Positions 8,584-18,621 of a stretch of DNA of 64,000 nt are shown piece after piece. The number at the start of each line of letters is the position of its first letter. The first letter of the stretch is position 1. The stretch covers positions 1-64,000 of the forward strand of contig DEYP01000016.1 in NCBI GenBank assembly GCA_002364615.1, given 5' to 3'. The DNA comes from Arsukibacterium sp. UBA3155. GTDB taxonomy: Bacteria; Pseudomonadota; Gammaproteobacteria; Enterobacterales; Alteromonadaceae. The translations under genes were made by a program, and so were the position numbers. The notes beneath the pieces are model-generated. The model was given only the letters and a program-made list of their open reading frames with translations. It had not been told where the DNA came from and did not search any database.

Positions 8584-11406
8584 ATGATCAGACGTTTATT
8601 GCGCTTTGCTGCCGTATTGCTGTTGTGTTTTATAAGCAGTGCTGGCGTTAGTGCTGAACCCGACAGGTTAACTGTGGCGCTAAGCAATGACACCTACCCC
8701 TATATGTTTGTTAATGAAGAAGGTCAACCTGACGGCCTGATCGTTGACTACTGGCGAATTATTGCCAAACAACAGCAAATAGAAATTGATTTTGTGATGG
8801 CAGACTGGCCAGCAACTGTGGCGTTGTTAAACGCCGGTAAAGTCGATTTTCATGGCGGCATGGGGTACACAGAGCAACGTTCTGTCGCCTATCAGTTACA
8901 CAGTCTTAATATCACCATCTATAGTAATATCTTCGTTCACCGGGATTTGCTTAATGTAGTAACACTTGCCGACTTAACACCGTACGCGATTGGTGTATTA
9001 GAAAATTCCAGTCATGTACCCACCCTCGAAAGACAACTGCCAGAAGCTCCACTGCGCATTTTTAATACGGCAACGCAAGTATATGACGCGGCGTTAGCAG
9101 GACAGTTAAAAGCCTTCGCTAGTCTTGACCGGCTACCACCGCGGTATAGTAAGTATGAAGAGCTCAACAAACAATTTCCGCTTTATAAAAAAATTCCGTT
9201 GCAGGCAATAGATTTAGTTTTCGGCGTGCCACTTGATTCACCCTACGCCAGCCTACTTAAAGATTATACTGAGGCGGTATCTTTAGATACGCTGAACGAG
9301 CTGGAGCGCAAATGGTTGGGCTTTGCAGCAGCTAAAGATGATACATTATTACTGGGTCTGGCTATATCTAACCCTCCTTTTATGAACGTTTCCTCCCAGG
9401 GCGAGCCAACGGGTTTACTGGTTGATCTGTGGCGGCTTTGGTCGGAAAAAACCGGTATTAGTGTGGCTTTTGTGCCGGATAACTCATTAAACAGCCTAAC
9501 CAGTCTGGCAAACCGGCGGACCGACGCTCATATCGGTTTTCCGGATATTGATGATCTTAACCCTCAGCTGACAAAGGCATATCACATTTATAGTTTCAGC
9601 TCCGTTTATTACAAGTTAAAAAAGAGTACGCAACAACCGCTAAGCAGCGACAGTGAAGCCAGGGTGGGGATTTTTTCATTCGCAACCTATCTCGATGAAT
9701 TACAACAACAATATCCCAAAGTAGTCTTCAGTCGCTATTCAAGTTTAGAAAGCATTACCAATGCGGTGATAACCGGTGAAATTGACGGTTTTTTTGGCGC
9801 TGGAGCCGTGCTGGATTTCAGGCTCAGGCAGTTAAATTTGTGGGATGATTTTGTCGTAGCGCCGACCACGCAGTTTTATGCACCCTTATATGTATTGGTG
9901 CATAACGACAACACTAAGCTTGCCGCAAAAATTAGCGACGGTTTTAATCAAATTAGCTTAAATGAATTAGAGCAAGTGGAACAAAAATGGATTGCTGCAA
10001 CCGAACTGCGTTACTTCAGCAGTTTTAAAAGCAATATACCGTTACATTCAGATGAGCGTCAGTGGCTGAAACAGCATAGCCTGCTGCGGGTTGGGCTTAT
10101 CAGCAATTGGCCACCAATGGAGTTTGTTGATGACGATGGCAATATTGCTGGCGTCAGTCATGAAGTGTTGCAATTGCTGTCGCAGCGCCTGAACATAAAT
10201 TTCGACCTGCGTGTTTATGACAATTTTGAGACTATTTTAAGTGATTTAGAAAACGGCAAACTGGATTTAGTAACAAATGTCGTTCCGAAACCCGAGCGAC
10301 TTTCTTACGCCCACTTTACGGAGCCATTCTGGTCAGTAAAGTGGGCGGCGATTGGTCTTATAAACGGCGAGAACATTGATAGCATCCGGCAACTTAGTGG
10401 CAAACGAGTAGCCGTTTTTAAAGATTATCAATTGGCGCAGCAATTAACAGATCTGGCTAATAATGTTGACGTCGTTCGGATTAGCAGCGTTAAAGACGGT
10501 ATTCGTATGCTGCAGGGAAATCAGGTTGATTTTGTGCTGGAAACATTAGAGGCAGGCAGCCGGGCACTGACTGAATCAAGTTTAGTTAATTTGCGCATGC
10601 AAGTAATTGATGATGTGCCCGATTACCCTTCGCTGATAGCGGTTCGCAAAGATTATCAGCCACTTGTCACCATTTTGAACAAAGGACTGCGCAGCATAAG
10701 TGAAGCCGAACGCAACGAAATTTACCAGCATTGGTTCGATTTTGAAATTACCCAAGGGATAGATAGCAAACGGGTACAGCAGATAATATGGCAGGTGGTG
10801 GCAGTAACCCTGGTATTTTTAACTCTGTTTACTATTTGGAATTTATTTTTACGCCGGGAAGTCAACCTGCGCCGGGAGGCCGAAGAAAAAATGCGGCATA
10901 TGGCCACCCATGATGATTTAACCGGGTTGCCGAACCGCAGCTTACTAAAAGAGCGGATTGATCAGGCGCTGGAACAACATAGCCGTCACAACGAAATTTT
11001 AGCGGTACTATTTATCGATCTTGATGGCTTTAAAGACGTTAATGACCAATATGGTCATGACGCGGGGGATGAGTTATTACTGAAACTTGCCGGGGTCATG
11101 GATAGCTGTGTACGAAAAAGTGATACGGTAGCGCGTTTTGGCGGCGATGAATTTGTCGTGTTGCTGACCGCGCTATTGCATCGTGATGATGCCGCTATTG
11201 TGGCAGAGAAAATTGTGTTTCAGCTAAGTCAGCCGCTGCAGCTGTCTTTTGCGCAGGTTAAAGTGGGCGCCAGCATTGGTATCGCCACTTACCCCCACGA
11301 TGCCACCGATAGCAGTGCACTGTTAAAAGAAGCCGATAAACAAATGTATCTTGCCAAGCAGCAAGGTAAGAACGGCTACAGTTTCACCGAACGAGAGTTT
11401 TCGTGA
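8584..11406 (+). CDS. Sensor diguanylate cyclase with three periplasmic solute-binding domains
   Basis: 940 aa inner-membrane protein. After a signal segment (to about residue 26) come three consecutive SBP_bac_3-type modules (roughly 30-245, 250-475 and 490-725), each beginning with a pattern such as LTVALSNDTYPYMF or LRVGLISNWPPMEF. One transmembrane helix follows (about 735-755), then a GGDEF domain with intact active site GGDEF at 853-857 and a product-inhibition I-site RKSD at 844-847. Inference: amino-acid-like ligands in the periplasm control c-di-GMP synthesis. The start is the ATG at 8584; a TTG at 8563 is less likely. There is no EAL domain. Confidence 0.92.
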   Translation: MIRRLLRFAAVLLLCFISSAGVSAEPDRLTVALSNDTYPYMFVNEEGQPDGLIVDYWRIIAKQQQIEIDFVMADWPATVALLNAGKVDFHGGMGYTEQRSVAYQLHSLNITIYSNIFVHRDLLNVVTLADLTPYAIGVLENSSHVPTLERQLPEAPLRIFNTATQVYDAALAGQLKAFASLDRLPPRYSKYEELNKQFPLYKKIPLQAIDLVFGVPLDSPYASLLKDYTEAVSLDTLNELERKWLGFAAAKDDTLLLGLAISNPPFMNVSSQGEPTGLLVDLWRLWSEKTGISVAFVPDNSLNSLTSLANRRTDAHIGFPDIDDLNPQLTKAYHIYSFSSVYYKLKKSTQQPLSSDSEARVGIFSFATYLDELQQQYPKVVFSRYSSLESITNAVITGEIDGFFGAGAVLDFRLRQLNLWDDFVVAPTTQFYAPLYVLVHNDNTKLAAKISDGFNQISLNELEQVEQKWIAATELRYFSSFKSNIPLHSDERQWLKQHSLLRVGLISNWPPMEFVDDDGNIAGVSHEVLQLLSQRLNINFDLRVYDNFETILSDLENGKLDLVTNVVPKPERLSYAHFTEPFWSVKWAAIGLINGENIDSIRQLSGKRVAVFKDYQLAQQLTDLANNVDVVRISSVKDGIRMLQGNQVDFVLETLEAGSRALTESSLVNLRMQVIDDVPDYPSLIAVRKDYQPLVTILNKGLRSISEAERNEIYQHWFDFEITQGIDSKRVQQIIWQVVAVTLVFLTLFTIWNLFLRREVNLRREAEEKMRHMATHDDLTGLPNRSLLKERIDQALEQHSRHNEILAVLFIDLDGFKDVNDQYGHDAGDELLLKLAGVMDSCVRKSDTVARFGGDEFVVLLTALLHRDDAAIVAEKIVFQLSQPLQLSFAQVKVGASIGIATYPHDATDSSALLKEADKQMYLAKQQGKNGYSFTEREFS

Positions 11407-11489
11407 ACGGGCAGTGACATTAAGCGCCATTTCTATATAATTGGCGGTCATTTTACAGCAGCTGACCAACGAGATATAAGGAAGGGTTA

Positions 11490-13268
11490 ATGCGTAGCCA
11501 TTACTGCGGTTTTTTAAATGCCCAACAAGCAGGGCAACAGGTTTCATTGTGTGGCTGGGTTAACCGGCGCCGGGATCTCGGTGGCGTTATTTTTATCGAT
11601 TTGCGTGACCGTGAAGGTATGGTTCAGGTTATTTGTGATCCGGATTTAACGGAACTGTTTGATCTGGCCTACACCCTTAGAAATGAGTTTTGTATTCAGG
11701 TTACCGGCGAGGTGCGACTGCGCCCTGCATCACAAATTAATGCCGACATGGCAACCGGTGAAGTTGAAGTTTATGCCAGTGGCTTAACGATACTGAATAA
11801 AGCGGCGCCACTGCCGCTGGACTTTAATCACGACAACAGTGAAGAGCAGCGTCTTAAATACCGTTACCTGGATTTACGCCGGCCCGTGATGAGCGAACGG
11901 TTAAAGTTTCGGGCCAAAGTGACCAGTTTTGTGCGTAACTTTATGGATGGTAATGGCTTTTTAGACGTTGAAACACCCATCCTGACTAAAGCGACGCCAG
12001 AAGGCGCCCGCGATTATCTGGTGCCAAGCCGCACTCACAAAGGTCAGTTTTTTGCCCTGCCGCAGTCACCACAATTGTTTAAACAATTGCTGATGATGTC
12101 TGGCCTTGATCGATACTATCAAATCGTCAAATGTTTCCGCGATGAAGATTTGCGGGCAGACCGCCAGCCAGAGTTTACTCAGATTGATATTGAAACCTCG
12201 TTTATGAGTGCTGAGCAAGTGATGGCAGTGACTGAACAAATGGTTCACCAGTTATTTTTACAGTTACTGGACGTCGATCTTGGCGATTTTCCGCAGATGA
12301 CCTTCCATGAGGCCATGCGGTTATATGGCTCCGACAAACCGGATTTACGTAATCCTATGCAGTTTGTCGATATTGCCGATCTGGTGAAACAGGTTGAGTT
12401 TAACGTGTTTTCCGGCCCGGCAAATGATCCAAAAGGACGGGTCGTGGCGCTAAAAGTGCCTGCGGCTGCCGATAAAATATCGCGCAAAGACATTGATAAC
12501 TACACCAGCTTTGTCGGCATATACGGTGCTAAGGGCCTGGCCTGGATGAAAGTGAATGATGTCAGTGCCGGCATTGATGGCGTGCAATCGCCGGTAGCGA
12601 AATTTTTAACTGCCGACATTGTCAGCAGTATTTTGCAGCGCACGGCGGCTGTAAACGGCGACATGATTTTCTTTGGTGCTGCCAGTTATAAAGTGGTGTG
12701 TGAAGCCATGGGCGCATTGCGGCTGAAACTGGGCGACGATTTAGGCATAACGGTGCCAGGCTGGAAGCCACTGTGGGTTGTCGATTTCCCCATGTTCGAA
12801 GAGAACGACGATGGCAGCCATACCGCAGTGCATCATCCGTTTACGTCACCGCTGGATACCGCTGGCTTTTTAGCGACCCCAGAAGCGCAACTTGATCATA
12901 CTAATTTATTATCAAACGCTTATGATATGGTACTAAATGGTACGGAATTGGGTGGCGGCTCTGTTCGTATCCACAGCGCTGAGGTGCAGGCCAAAGTATT
13001 TAAATTACTGGGTATCAGTGACGAAGAGGCCACTGAAAAGTTTGGTTTCTTGTTGGAAGCCTTAAAGTTCGGGGCACCACCGCATGCAGGTTTGGCATTT
13101 GGTTTAGACAGACTGGTGATGCTGATGACCGGCGCAACGTCAATTCGCGACGTGATGGCTTTTCCGAAAACAGCGACGGCAGCCTGCCCGCTGACAGATG
13201 CACCCGGTGAAGCTAATAGTGCGCAACTGGCCGAGTTAAGCATTCAGGTTATCAGCAAAGCGCAATAG
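11490..13268 (+). CDS. aspS: Aspartyl-tRNA synthetase
   Basis: Charges tRNA-Asp. 592 aa, the usual bacterial length. It has an N-terminal OB-fold anticodon domain, class II motif 2 region ([20 protein letters not shown]) and motif 3 (GLAFGLDRL) near the C-terminus, plus the bacterial GAD insertion. AAGGAAGGG precedes the ATG. It is followed 109 bp later by yebC in the same direction, an order common in gammaproteobacteria. Confidence 0.97.
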   Translation: MRSHYCGFLNAQQAGQQVSLCGWVNRRRDLGGVIFIDLRDREGMVQVICDPDLTELFDLAYTLRNEFCIQVTGEVRLRPASQINADMATGEVEVYASGLTILNKAAPLPLDFNHDNSEEQRLKYRYLDLRRPVMSERLKFRAKVTSFVRNFMDGNGFLDVETPILTKATPEGARDYLVPSRTHKGQFFALPQSPQLFKQLLMMSGLDRYYQIVKCFRDEDLRADRQPEFTQIDIETSFMSAEQVMAVTEQMVHQLFLQLLDVDLGDFPQMTFHEAMRLYGSDKPDLRNPMQFVDIADLVKQVEFNVFSGPANDPKGRVVALKVPAAADKISRKDIDNYTSFVGIYGAKGLAWMKVNDVSAGIDGVQSPVAKFLTADIVSSILQRTAAVNGDMIFFGAASYKVVCEAMGALRLKLGDDLGITVPGWKPLWVVDFPMFEENDDGSHTAVHHPFTSPLDTAGFLATPEAQLDHTNLLSNAYDMVLNGTELGGGSVRIHSAEVQAKVFKLLGISDEEATEKFGFLLEALKFGAPPHAGLAFGLDRLVMLMTGATSIRDVMAFPKTATAACPLTDAPGEANSAQLAELSIQVISKAQ

Positions 13269-13377
13269 CAGCATATTGGTGCTGTACAGATCGTTTCGAG
13301 TAGATATTCCCGGTAAGTTGTAATCCTGCTCCGGCAAATGCCGGCGCAGGGTGGTTACCTAAAGCGAGGAGTGAAAT

Positions 13378-14124
13378 ATGGCCGGCCATAGTAAATGGGC
13401 GAACATGAAGCATCGCAAAGCCCGCCAGGATGCTAAAAAAAGTAAAATATTCACCAAAATTATTCGTGAGCTTACCGTTTCAGCCCGTAGCAATCCTGAT
13501 ATCAGTGCAAACCCGCGGCTACGTCTGGCAGTAGATAAAGCGCTGTCAGAAAATATGACCAGAGACACTATTGATCGGGCGATCAAGCGCGGTGCCGGGG
13601 CAACAGAGGGTGAGAATTACGAAGAGTTAGTATACGAAGGCTACGGCCCGAATGGTGTTGCCATTATCGTTGAAACGATGACCGACAATAACAAACGGAC
13701 AGTAGCTGATGTGCGCAACGCCTTTACCAAAAATGGTGGCAATCTGGGTACTTCAGGCTCGGTCAGTTATTTATTTGCTCGACGCGGAGTGCTGTTGTTC
13801 GCGCCCGGAGTCGACGAGGATGCATTGCTCGATGTCGCCCTGGAAGCTGGCGCTGAAGATGTACAAAACCATGAGGATGGTAGTACCGAGGTATTTACCA
13901 GCCCTGAACATTACAACGATATTAAAGATTGCCTGGCGGCTGCCGGTTTTACCGCAGATAATGCCGAAATAGATATGATTCCTTCTATTCGTGCCCAGGT
14001 TGATACAGACAATGTTGGCCGGTTTTTTAAATTGATTGATATGCTCGAAGACTCTGACGATGTACAGAATGTGTATCACAACGCTGATATTAATGACGAT
14101 TTACTGAACGAGCACAGTGCGTAG
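13378..14124 (+). CDS. yebC: YebC/PmpR-family protein, first copy
   Basis: 248 aa member of the YebC/TACO1 family, recognised by the N-terminal [15 protein letters not shown] and the acidic, three-domain architecture. Family members have been described as transcription regulators and, more recently, as ribosome-associated factors that relieve stalling. The stop codon overlaps the GTG start of ruvC by one base, linking it to the ruvCAB recombination genes. A second, more divergent paralogue lies at 43700-44410. Confidence 0.95.
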   Translation: MAGHSKWANMKHRKARQDAKKSKIFTKIIRELTVSARSNPDISANPRLRLAVDKALSENMTRDTIDRAIKRGAGATEGENYEELVYEGYGPNGVAIIVETMTDNNKRTVADVRNAFTKNGGNLGTSGSVSYLFARRGVLLFAPGVDEDALLDVALEAGAEDVQNHEDGSTEVFTSPEHYNDIKDCLAAAGFTADNAEIDMIPSIRAQVDTDNVGRFFKLIDMLEDSDDVQNVYHNADINDDLLNEHSA

Positions 14125-14645
14125 TGAACATTATTCTGGGGATTGACCCCGGCAGTCGTCTTACCGGCTATGGTGTAGTGCGCCAGCAAGGCAACAAATT
14201 TGTCTATATGGCCAGTGGTTGTATCAGGCTGGGAACTGATGAACTGCCAGAGCGTTTAATACGGATTTTCAACGGAATTTCCGAGATCATTACCCAAACT
14301 CAGCCGACCATATTTGCTATTGAACAGGTATTTATGGCCCGTAATCCCGATTCTGCACTAAAGCTTGGCCAGGCTCGTGGTGCGGCTATTGTTGCAGCTA
14401 AACATGCCGGGCTTGAGGTTTATGAGTACTCAGCAAGGCAGGTAAAACAGGCGGTAGTAGGAACTGGCGCGGCTGATAAAGCGCAGGTGCAGCATATGGT
14501 TCGCTCGTTGTTGCAACTTAGCGCCAGCCCGCAGGCTGATGCTGCCGATGCTCTTGCTGTCGCGCTATGCCATGGTCATACTCAGCAAAGCTTGGTAGCA
14601 TTAGCTGGCCAGGCACGGAAAACCGTGCGCCGCCGCTTGCGTTGA
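14124..14645 (+). CDS. ruvC: Holliday junction resolvase RuvC
   Basis: Endonuclease that cleaves Holliday junctions with RuvAB. 173 aa, the standard length. Catalytic acidic residues are visible in [13 protein letters not shown], in the AIEQVFM segment and in the C-terminal [12 protein letters not shown]. The start is GTG, overlapping the yebC stop by one base, which suggests translational coupling. ruvA follows after 77 bp. Confidence 0.96.
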   Translation: MNIILGIDPGSRLTGYGVVRQQGNKFVYMASGCIRLGTDELPERLIRIFNGISEIITQTQPTIFAIEQVFMARNPDSALKLGQARGAAIVAAKHAGLEVYEYSARQVKQAVVGTGAADKAQVQHMVRSLLQLSASPQADAADALAVALCHGHTQQSLVALAGQARKTVRRRLR

Positions 14646-14722
14646 AGCCCGCTGGCTTAAGCTGGCGCATACCAATATATGTCACCATTAAAATTTAACA
14701 CAATAAGAAGAAGCGCTGCCTG

Positions 14723-15340
14723 ATGATTGGACGTTTACAAGGTGTACTACTGGAAAAGCAGGCTCCTGATATTTTGCTTGACGTTGCAGGCGTTGGCTAT
14801 GAAGTACAATTGCCCATGACCAGCTTCTACCAGCTGCCTGAACCGGGAGAGCAGGTGATTATCTTTACCCATTTTGTGGTGCGTGAAGATGCTCAGCTGC
14901 TTTATGGCTTTATTACCAGTACCGAGCGTAGTTTGTTTCGTCAGCTGATAAAAGCCAACGGTGTCGGTCCGAAACTGGCCCTGACAATTTTGTCAGGAAT
15001 GACGGCTCAGCAGTTTGTCCATTGTGTGTTGCACGACGAAATCAGTACCCTGGTAAAATTGCCCGGGGTGGGTAAAAAAACCGCCGAGCGGTTAGTGATA
15101 GAAATGCGCGACCGCTTAAAAGATTGGGGCGCAAGCAGCACGCCGGTTACGGATCGGTTGACGCTGAATGCCGATGAGGCAATTTTTGCGCCGCCGGCCA
15201 GTGCAGAGCAAGATGCGTTAAGTGCTTTGCTTGGGCTGGGATACAGTCAGGCTCAGGCCAGTAAAGCGGTAAAATTAGTTAAACGCGCCGACATGAGCAG
15301 TGAGCAACTGATCATGGCTGCCCTAAAAAGTATGGTATAG
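14723..15340 (+). CDS. ruvA: Holliday junction DNA helicase subunit RuvA
   Basis: Junction-binding tetramer that loads RuvB. 205 aa: N-terminal OB domain ([12 protein letters not shown]), two helix-hairpin-helix motifs ([14 protein letters not shown] and [16 protein letters not shown]), and a C-terminal three-helix domain that contacts RuvB. The stop lies 5 bp before the ruvB start. Confidence 0.97.
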   Translation: MIGRLQGVLLEKQAPDILLDVAGVGYEVQLPMTSFYQLPEPGEQVIIFTHFVVREDAQLLYGFITSTERSLFRQLIKANGVGPKLALTILSGMTAQQFVHCVLHDEISTLVKLPGVGKKTAERLVIEMRDRLKDWGASSTPVTDRLTLNADEAIFAPPASAEQDALSALLGLGYSQAQASKAVKLVKRADMSSEQLIMAALKSMV

Positions 15341-15345
15341 CCAGG

Positions 15346-16356
15346 ATGATTGAAGCTGATCGAATGATCCAGGGCACTGCGACCCGCGAAGATGAAGTAA
15401 TTGACCGGGCCATCCGGCCGAAAACCCTGGCCGATTACACCGGACAGCAACATGTTCGTGAACAAATGGCTATTTTTATAGAAGCGGCCAGAGGCCGTGG
15501 CGATCCGCTGGACCATTTATTAATTTTTGGGCCGCCTGGCCTGGGTAAAACTACCCTGGCAATGATTGTTGCCAATGAAATGGGGGTGAATATTAAAAGC
15601 ACCTCCGGTCCGGTACTGGAAAAGGCCGGAGACTTAGCGGCACTGCTTACCAATCTTGAACAAAATGATGTGTTGTTTATCGATGAGATACATCGTTTAA
15701 GCCCGGTGGTAGAAGAGATCTTATATCCGGCGATGGAAGATTATCAGCTGGATATTATGATAGGTGAGGGCCCGGCGGCCCGCTCTATAAAGCTGGAACT
15801 GCCGCCTTTTACTCTGATAGGCGCCACCACCCGCGCCGGCGCGCTGACCTCGCCGCTACGTGACCGTTTTGGTATTGTGCAGCGGCTGGAGTTTTATAAA
15901 GTGGATGAGCTAAGCGACATTATTCAGCGCTCAGCACACTACCTGAATTTAACCCTGGATAAAGAAGCTGCGACGGAAATTGCCCGTCGCTCCCGCGGAA
16001 CCCCCCGGATTGCCAACCGTCTGCTGCGCCGGGTACGGGATTATGCTCAGGTTAAATCAGACGGCACTGTGTCGGTGGCCGTAGCCGCGCAAGCGCTGCA
16101 AATGGTCGATGTGGATGCAGAAGGTTTTGATTATATGGATCGCAAGCTGATCCTGGCCATTATCGATAAATTTATGGGCGGGCCGGTCGGTCTTGATAAC
16201 CTGGCAGCGGCAATTGGTGAAGAAAAAGAAACCATAGAAGATGTGCTCGAGCCCTTTTTAATCCAGCAGGGCTTTATTCAGCGCACTCCCCGTGGCCGTA
16301 TCGCCTCGCCCCGTGCCTATCAGCACTTTGGCTTTGACTTACCCAAACCAGAATGA
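15346..16356 (+). CDS. ruvB: Holliday junction branch migration ATPase RuvB
   Basis: AAA+ motor for branch migration. 336 aa. Walker [10 protein letters not shown] lies near residue 62, Walker B FIDEIH near 112, then the arginine-finger region and the C-terminal winged helix ([14 protein letters not shown]). The open frame starts MIEADR at an ATG 5 bp after the ruvA stop. Confidence 0.97.
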   Translation: MIEADRMIQGTATREDEVIDRAIRPKTLADYTGQQHVREQMAIFIEAARGRGDPLDHLLIFGPPGLGKTTLAMIVANEMGVNIKSTSGPVLEKAGDLAALLTNLEQNDVLFIDEIHRLSPVVEEILYPAMEDYQLDIMIGEGPAARSIKLELPPFTLIGATTRAGALTSPLRDRFGIVQRLEFYKVDELSDIIQRSAHYLNLTLDKEAATEIARRSRGTPRIANRLLRRVRDYAQVKSDGTVSVAVAAQALQMVDVDAEGFDYMDRKLILAIIDKFMGGPVGLDNLAAAIGEEKETIEDVLEPFLIQQGFIQRTPRGRIASPRAYQHFGFDLPKPE

Positions 16357-16360
16357 AAAT

Positions 16361-16533
16361 AAGGCGGCAAGTGAGCGCAGCCAACACCGCTGTAGTGCCA
16401 AATCGGACCTAGGGTATTCGCTAACGAGTTGGTGCTGCAGCTAGGCGGCAAATTAAATTGCAATACGAGCATAGTCGACTATGTGAGTGTTGCAGTTTAA
16501 TGCAGCCAACAACGCTGCAGTGCCAACTAGGAC
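16361..16533. repeat. Composite intergenic repeat with internal 48-nt palindrome
   Basis: Two related units lie just after ruvB. Both contain AGGCGGCAA (16362-16370 and 16443-16451) and a 32-nt imperfect direct repeat beginning GCAGCCAAC (16377-16408 and 16502-16533, 28 of 32 identical by eye). The second unit additionally contains a 48-nt imperfect palindrome at 16453-16500, centred on CATAGTCGACTATG, with 19 of 24 arm positions complementary. This looks like a short mobile repeat (MITE- or REP-like) rather than coding DNA. Confidence 0.6.
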
Positions 16534-16539
16534 GCGAAT

Positions 16540-16568
16540 AAAAAAAAAGCCCGCTCAAGGGAGCGGGC
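16540..16568 (-). terminator. Rho-independent terminator on the minus strand
   Basis: GCCCGCTC and GAGCGGGC (16549-16568) form a perfect 8-bp GC-rich stem with a 4-nt loop. Read on the minus strand it is followed by a run of nine T (16548-16540). The plus strand has no T-run. No minus-strand gene lies upstream, which implies a non-coding transcript. Confidence 0.8.
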
Positions 16569-16700
16569 AAAGTTGAAGTCGTGCTTCAATAAATCCAGGG
16601 AACATGTTTGAAACAGCAGCAAAACTAATCTTAGCCATCAGTCATACCACTTACGTGAACTTTACTAAACAGGGTAACCCTCTTACCTTGTCTTTGCGCT
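16540..16700 (-). ncRNA. Candidate small RNA ending at the 16540 terminator
   Basis: The minus strand upstream of the terminator contains, in 5' to 3' order, an exposed UUCCCUGG segment (complement of 16595-16602), a 6-bp hairpin with stem TTGAAG/CTTCAA and loop CACGA (16573-16589), and the terminator. This seed-hairpin-terminator order resembles the processed 3' part of Hfq-dependent sRNAs such as ArcZ or SdsR, which share a UUUCCCUGG-like segment; homology is not claimed. The 5' end is not defined and no strong promoter was found; the start coordinate is approximate. Confidence 0.4.
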
Positions 16701-16812
16701 AGCTCTGAACACAGGGCGTATGTTAAAGACTTCGAGTAATTACTTCAAACGAGAAAAATTAGCGCCATGGTATTAGTTAAACTAATGTGATGCGGTTAAA
16801 CTGTTGTGCGTT

Positions 16813-16828
16813 AATTAACCGGTTAATT
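16813..16828. promoter_or_regulatory. Perfect 16-bp palindrome, possible operator
   Basis: AATTAACCGGTTAATT is a perfect palindrome in the gene-free region between ruvB and ybgC. A second perfect palindrome, ATTAGTTAAACTAAT, lies about 30 bp to its left. Such symmetric sites are typical of dimeric regulator binding. The rest of 16570-17109 is AT-rich and I see no supported gene in it; it must contain the ybgC-tol promoter. Confidence 0.4.
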
Positions 16829-17109
16829 TGCAGGGAGTGAAAGAAGGCCTTTATTCATGTGCGATTAAGTTTCAATGTGGATGATAGCTCGGATTACTTT
16901 TTGTAGTTGTTCATCGCAGTTTCGGCCTTTTTTATGCTAAAACCAAGCCTGGGTAAAGGTTTGAACTTAAATGTGCTGACACAGTCTGCTTTTTGAACAG
17001 AATACAAGTGGTAGTTATAAATAAATATAGTTGCATTGGAAGCTTGCCAGCCATTGAGTTTACCGTGCTGGCTAATTATCATACGCGGCAAAATAAGATG
17101 TGGTTATAA

Positions 17110-17520
17110 ATGGCAGATAACAGCTTCACCTGGCCGGTACGGGTATATTATGAAGACACCGATGCGGGTGGTATTGTTTATTACGCGAATTATCTGAAGT
17201 TTTTTGAAAGGGCTCGCACAGAATGGTTACGGGCGCTGGGTATTGAACAAGACATATTATTGTCAAATAATATCGGTTTTGTTGTTACGCAGGTTTTAAT
17301 GAATAACAAAAAAAGTGCAGGGTTTAATGAATTATTGACGGTTTCCAGTCAAATCAGTACCTTAAAGTCTGCTAGTATCATTTTTTCCCAGCAAATTTAT
17401 AATGCTTCGGCCCAGTTAGTGTGTCAGGCTGAAATTAAAGTTGCCTGCATTGACCAGCAGGCTATGAAAGCCCGGCCAATGCCGGCCGAAATTGCAGAGG
17501 TGTTAACGCGTGTCAGGTGA
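17110..17520 (+). CDS. ybgC: Tol-Pal associated acyl-CoA thioesterase
   Basis: 136 aa hot-dog fold thioesterase. The 4-hydroxybenzoyl-CoA thioesterase signature [19 protein letters not shown] with the catalytic Asp lies near residue 16. As in most gammaproteobacteria it is the first gene of the tol-pal cluster. Its last 11 bp overlap the GTG start of tolQ. In vitro activity toward acyl-CoA or acyl-ACP is known for the family; the exact role in envelope biology is unsettled. Confidence 0.95.
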   Translation: MADNSFTWPVRVYYEDTDAGGIVYYANYLKFFERARTEWLRALGIEQDILLSNNIGFVVTQVLMNNKKSAGFNELLTVSSQISTLKSASIIFSQQIYNASAQLVCQAEIKVACIDQQAMKARPMPAEIAEVLTRVR

Positions 17521-18196
17521 AATTTCCATTCTTCATTTATTACTCGATGCCAGTATCGTAGTGCAGATAGTAATGCTTATTCTGGTAGGGATGTCAGTTG
17601 CCTCCTGGAGTATGATTTTTAAACGGAAAAACGTACTGCAAGCCGCGCTGGCCGACGCCAAGAGATTTGAAGATAAATTCTGGTCGGGTGTCGATTTATC
17701 AAAGCTGTACGCTGAGGTGAGTGCCCGGCAGAGTAATAGTGGCTTAGAGGCATTGTTTAAAGCCGGTTTTAAAGAGTTTGCCAGGTTACATAAAAGCAGC
17801 CGGCAACAGCCTGCGGCGGTGATGGAAGGTGCACAGCGCGCGATGCGCGTGGGCTTGTCCCGTGAAGTAGAACGTCTGGAGACTAATTTACCTTTCCTGG
17901 CGACCGTGGGTTCTATCAGCCCCTACATTGGCTTGTTTGGAACGGTATGGGGCATTATGAATTCTTTTATCGCCTTAGGTGCAGTGCAGCAGGCGACCCT
18001 GGCGATGGTCGCACCCGGTATTGCCGAAGCGCTTATTGCAACAGCGATCGGTCTGTTTGCGGCAATACCGGCAGTTATTGCTTATAACAAATTCTCGCAT
18101 CAGGTTGAGTTACTGGAAAGCAGCTATGTAAACTTTGTCGAAGAGTTCTCTAATATTTTGCACCGCCAGGCGGTTAACAGTAACGAGGCAGCCTGA
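17510..18196 (+). CDS. tolQ: TolQ proton-channel subunit
   Basis: 228 aa inner-membrane protein with three transmembrane segments (about 16-38, 135-158 and 170-195), the MotA/TolQ/ExbB proton-channel fold. With TolR it converts the proton motive force into movement of TolA. It starts with GTG inside ybgC, and its stop overlaps the tolR ATG by one base. Confidence 0.96.
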   Translation: MSGEISILHLLLDASIVVQIVMLILVGMSVASWSMIFKRKNVLQAALADAKRFEDKFWSGVDLSKLYAEVSARQSNSGLEALFKAGFKEFARLHKSSRQQPAAVMEGAQRAMRVGLSREVERLETNLPFLATVGSISPYIGLFGTVWGIMNSFIALGAVQQATLAMVAPGIAEALIATAIGLFAAIPAVIAYNKFSHQVELLESSYVNFVEEFSNILHRQAVNSNEAA

Positions 18197-18621
18197 TGTA
18201 CGTTCGCAAAAAGCGGCGAATGATGGCCGAGATAAATGTCGTGCCGTACATTGATGTTATGTTGGTGCTGCTGGTGATTTTTATGGTTACAACCCCATTG
18301 ATTACCCAGGGGGTAAAAGTTGAACTGCCAAAATCTGCAGCAGAGCCCATTGCGCAAATGACGGAAGGCAAAACGCCATTAGTGGCTACGGTAGACAGTG
18401 ACGGTTTATATTATTTTGAGAAAGATGGTAACCAACAAGGCCCTTTTACCTCAGCAGAGCTGCAGGTTGAAGTGGCGAGCTGGCTGACGATAGAACCCGG
18501 CACTCAGGTTATTGTTAAAGGTGATAAAGCGGTAAGTTACGAAGCGGTGATACGTTTAATTAATGTTTTAAAAAATGCTGGTGCGCCGGCAGTAGGTTTA
18601 ATGACTGACAATGAAGTTTGA
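18196..18621 (+). CDS. tolR: TolR ExbD-like subunit
   Basis: 141 aa with one transmembrane helix (about 18-38), preceded by AEINVVPYIDVMLVLLV, where the Asp is the conserved proton-path residue, then a periplasmic domain. Works with TolQ. Overlaps tolQ by 1 bp and tolA by 11 bp, indicating tight translational coupling. Confidence 0.96.
   Translation: MYVRKKRRMMAEINVVPYIDVMLVLLVIFMVTTPLITQGVKVELPKSAAEPIAQMTEGKTPLVATVDSDGLYYFEKDGNQQGPFTSAELQVEVASWLTIEPGTQVIVKGDKAVSYEAVIRLINVLKNAGAPAVGLMTDNEV

Noticed and set aside
16894-17091. 65-codon minus-strand frame upstream of ybgC
   Set aside because: Starts at a TTG without a ribosome site, no recognisable protein character, and lies in the region expected to hold the ybgC promoter.
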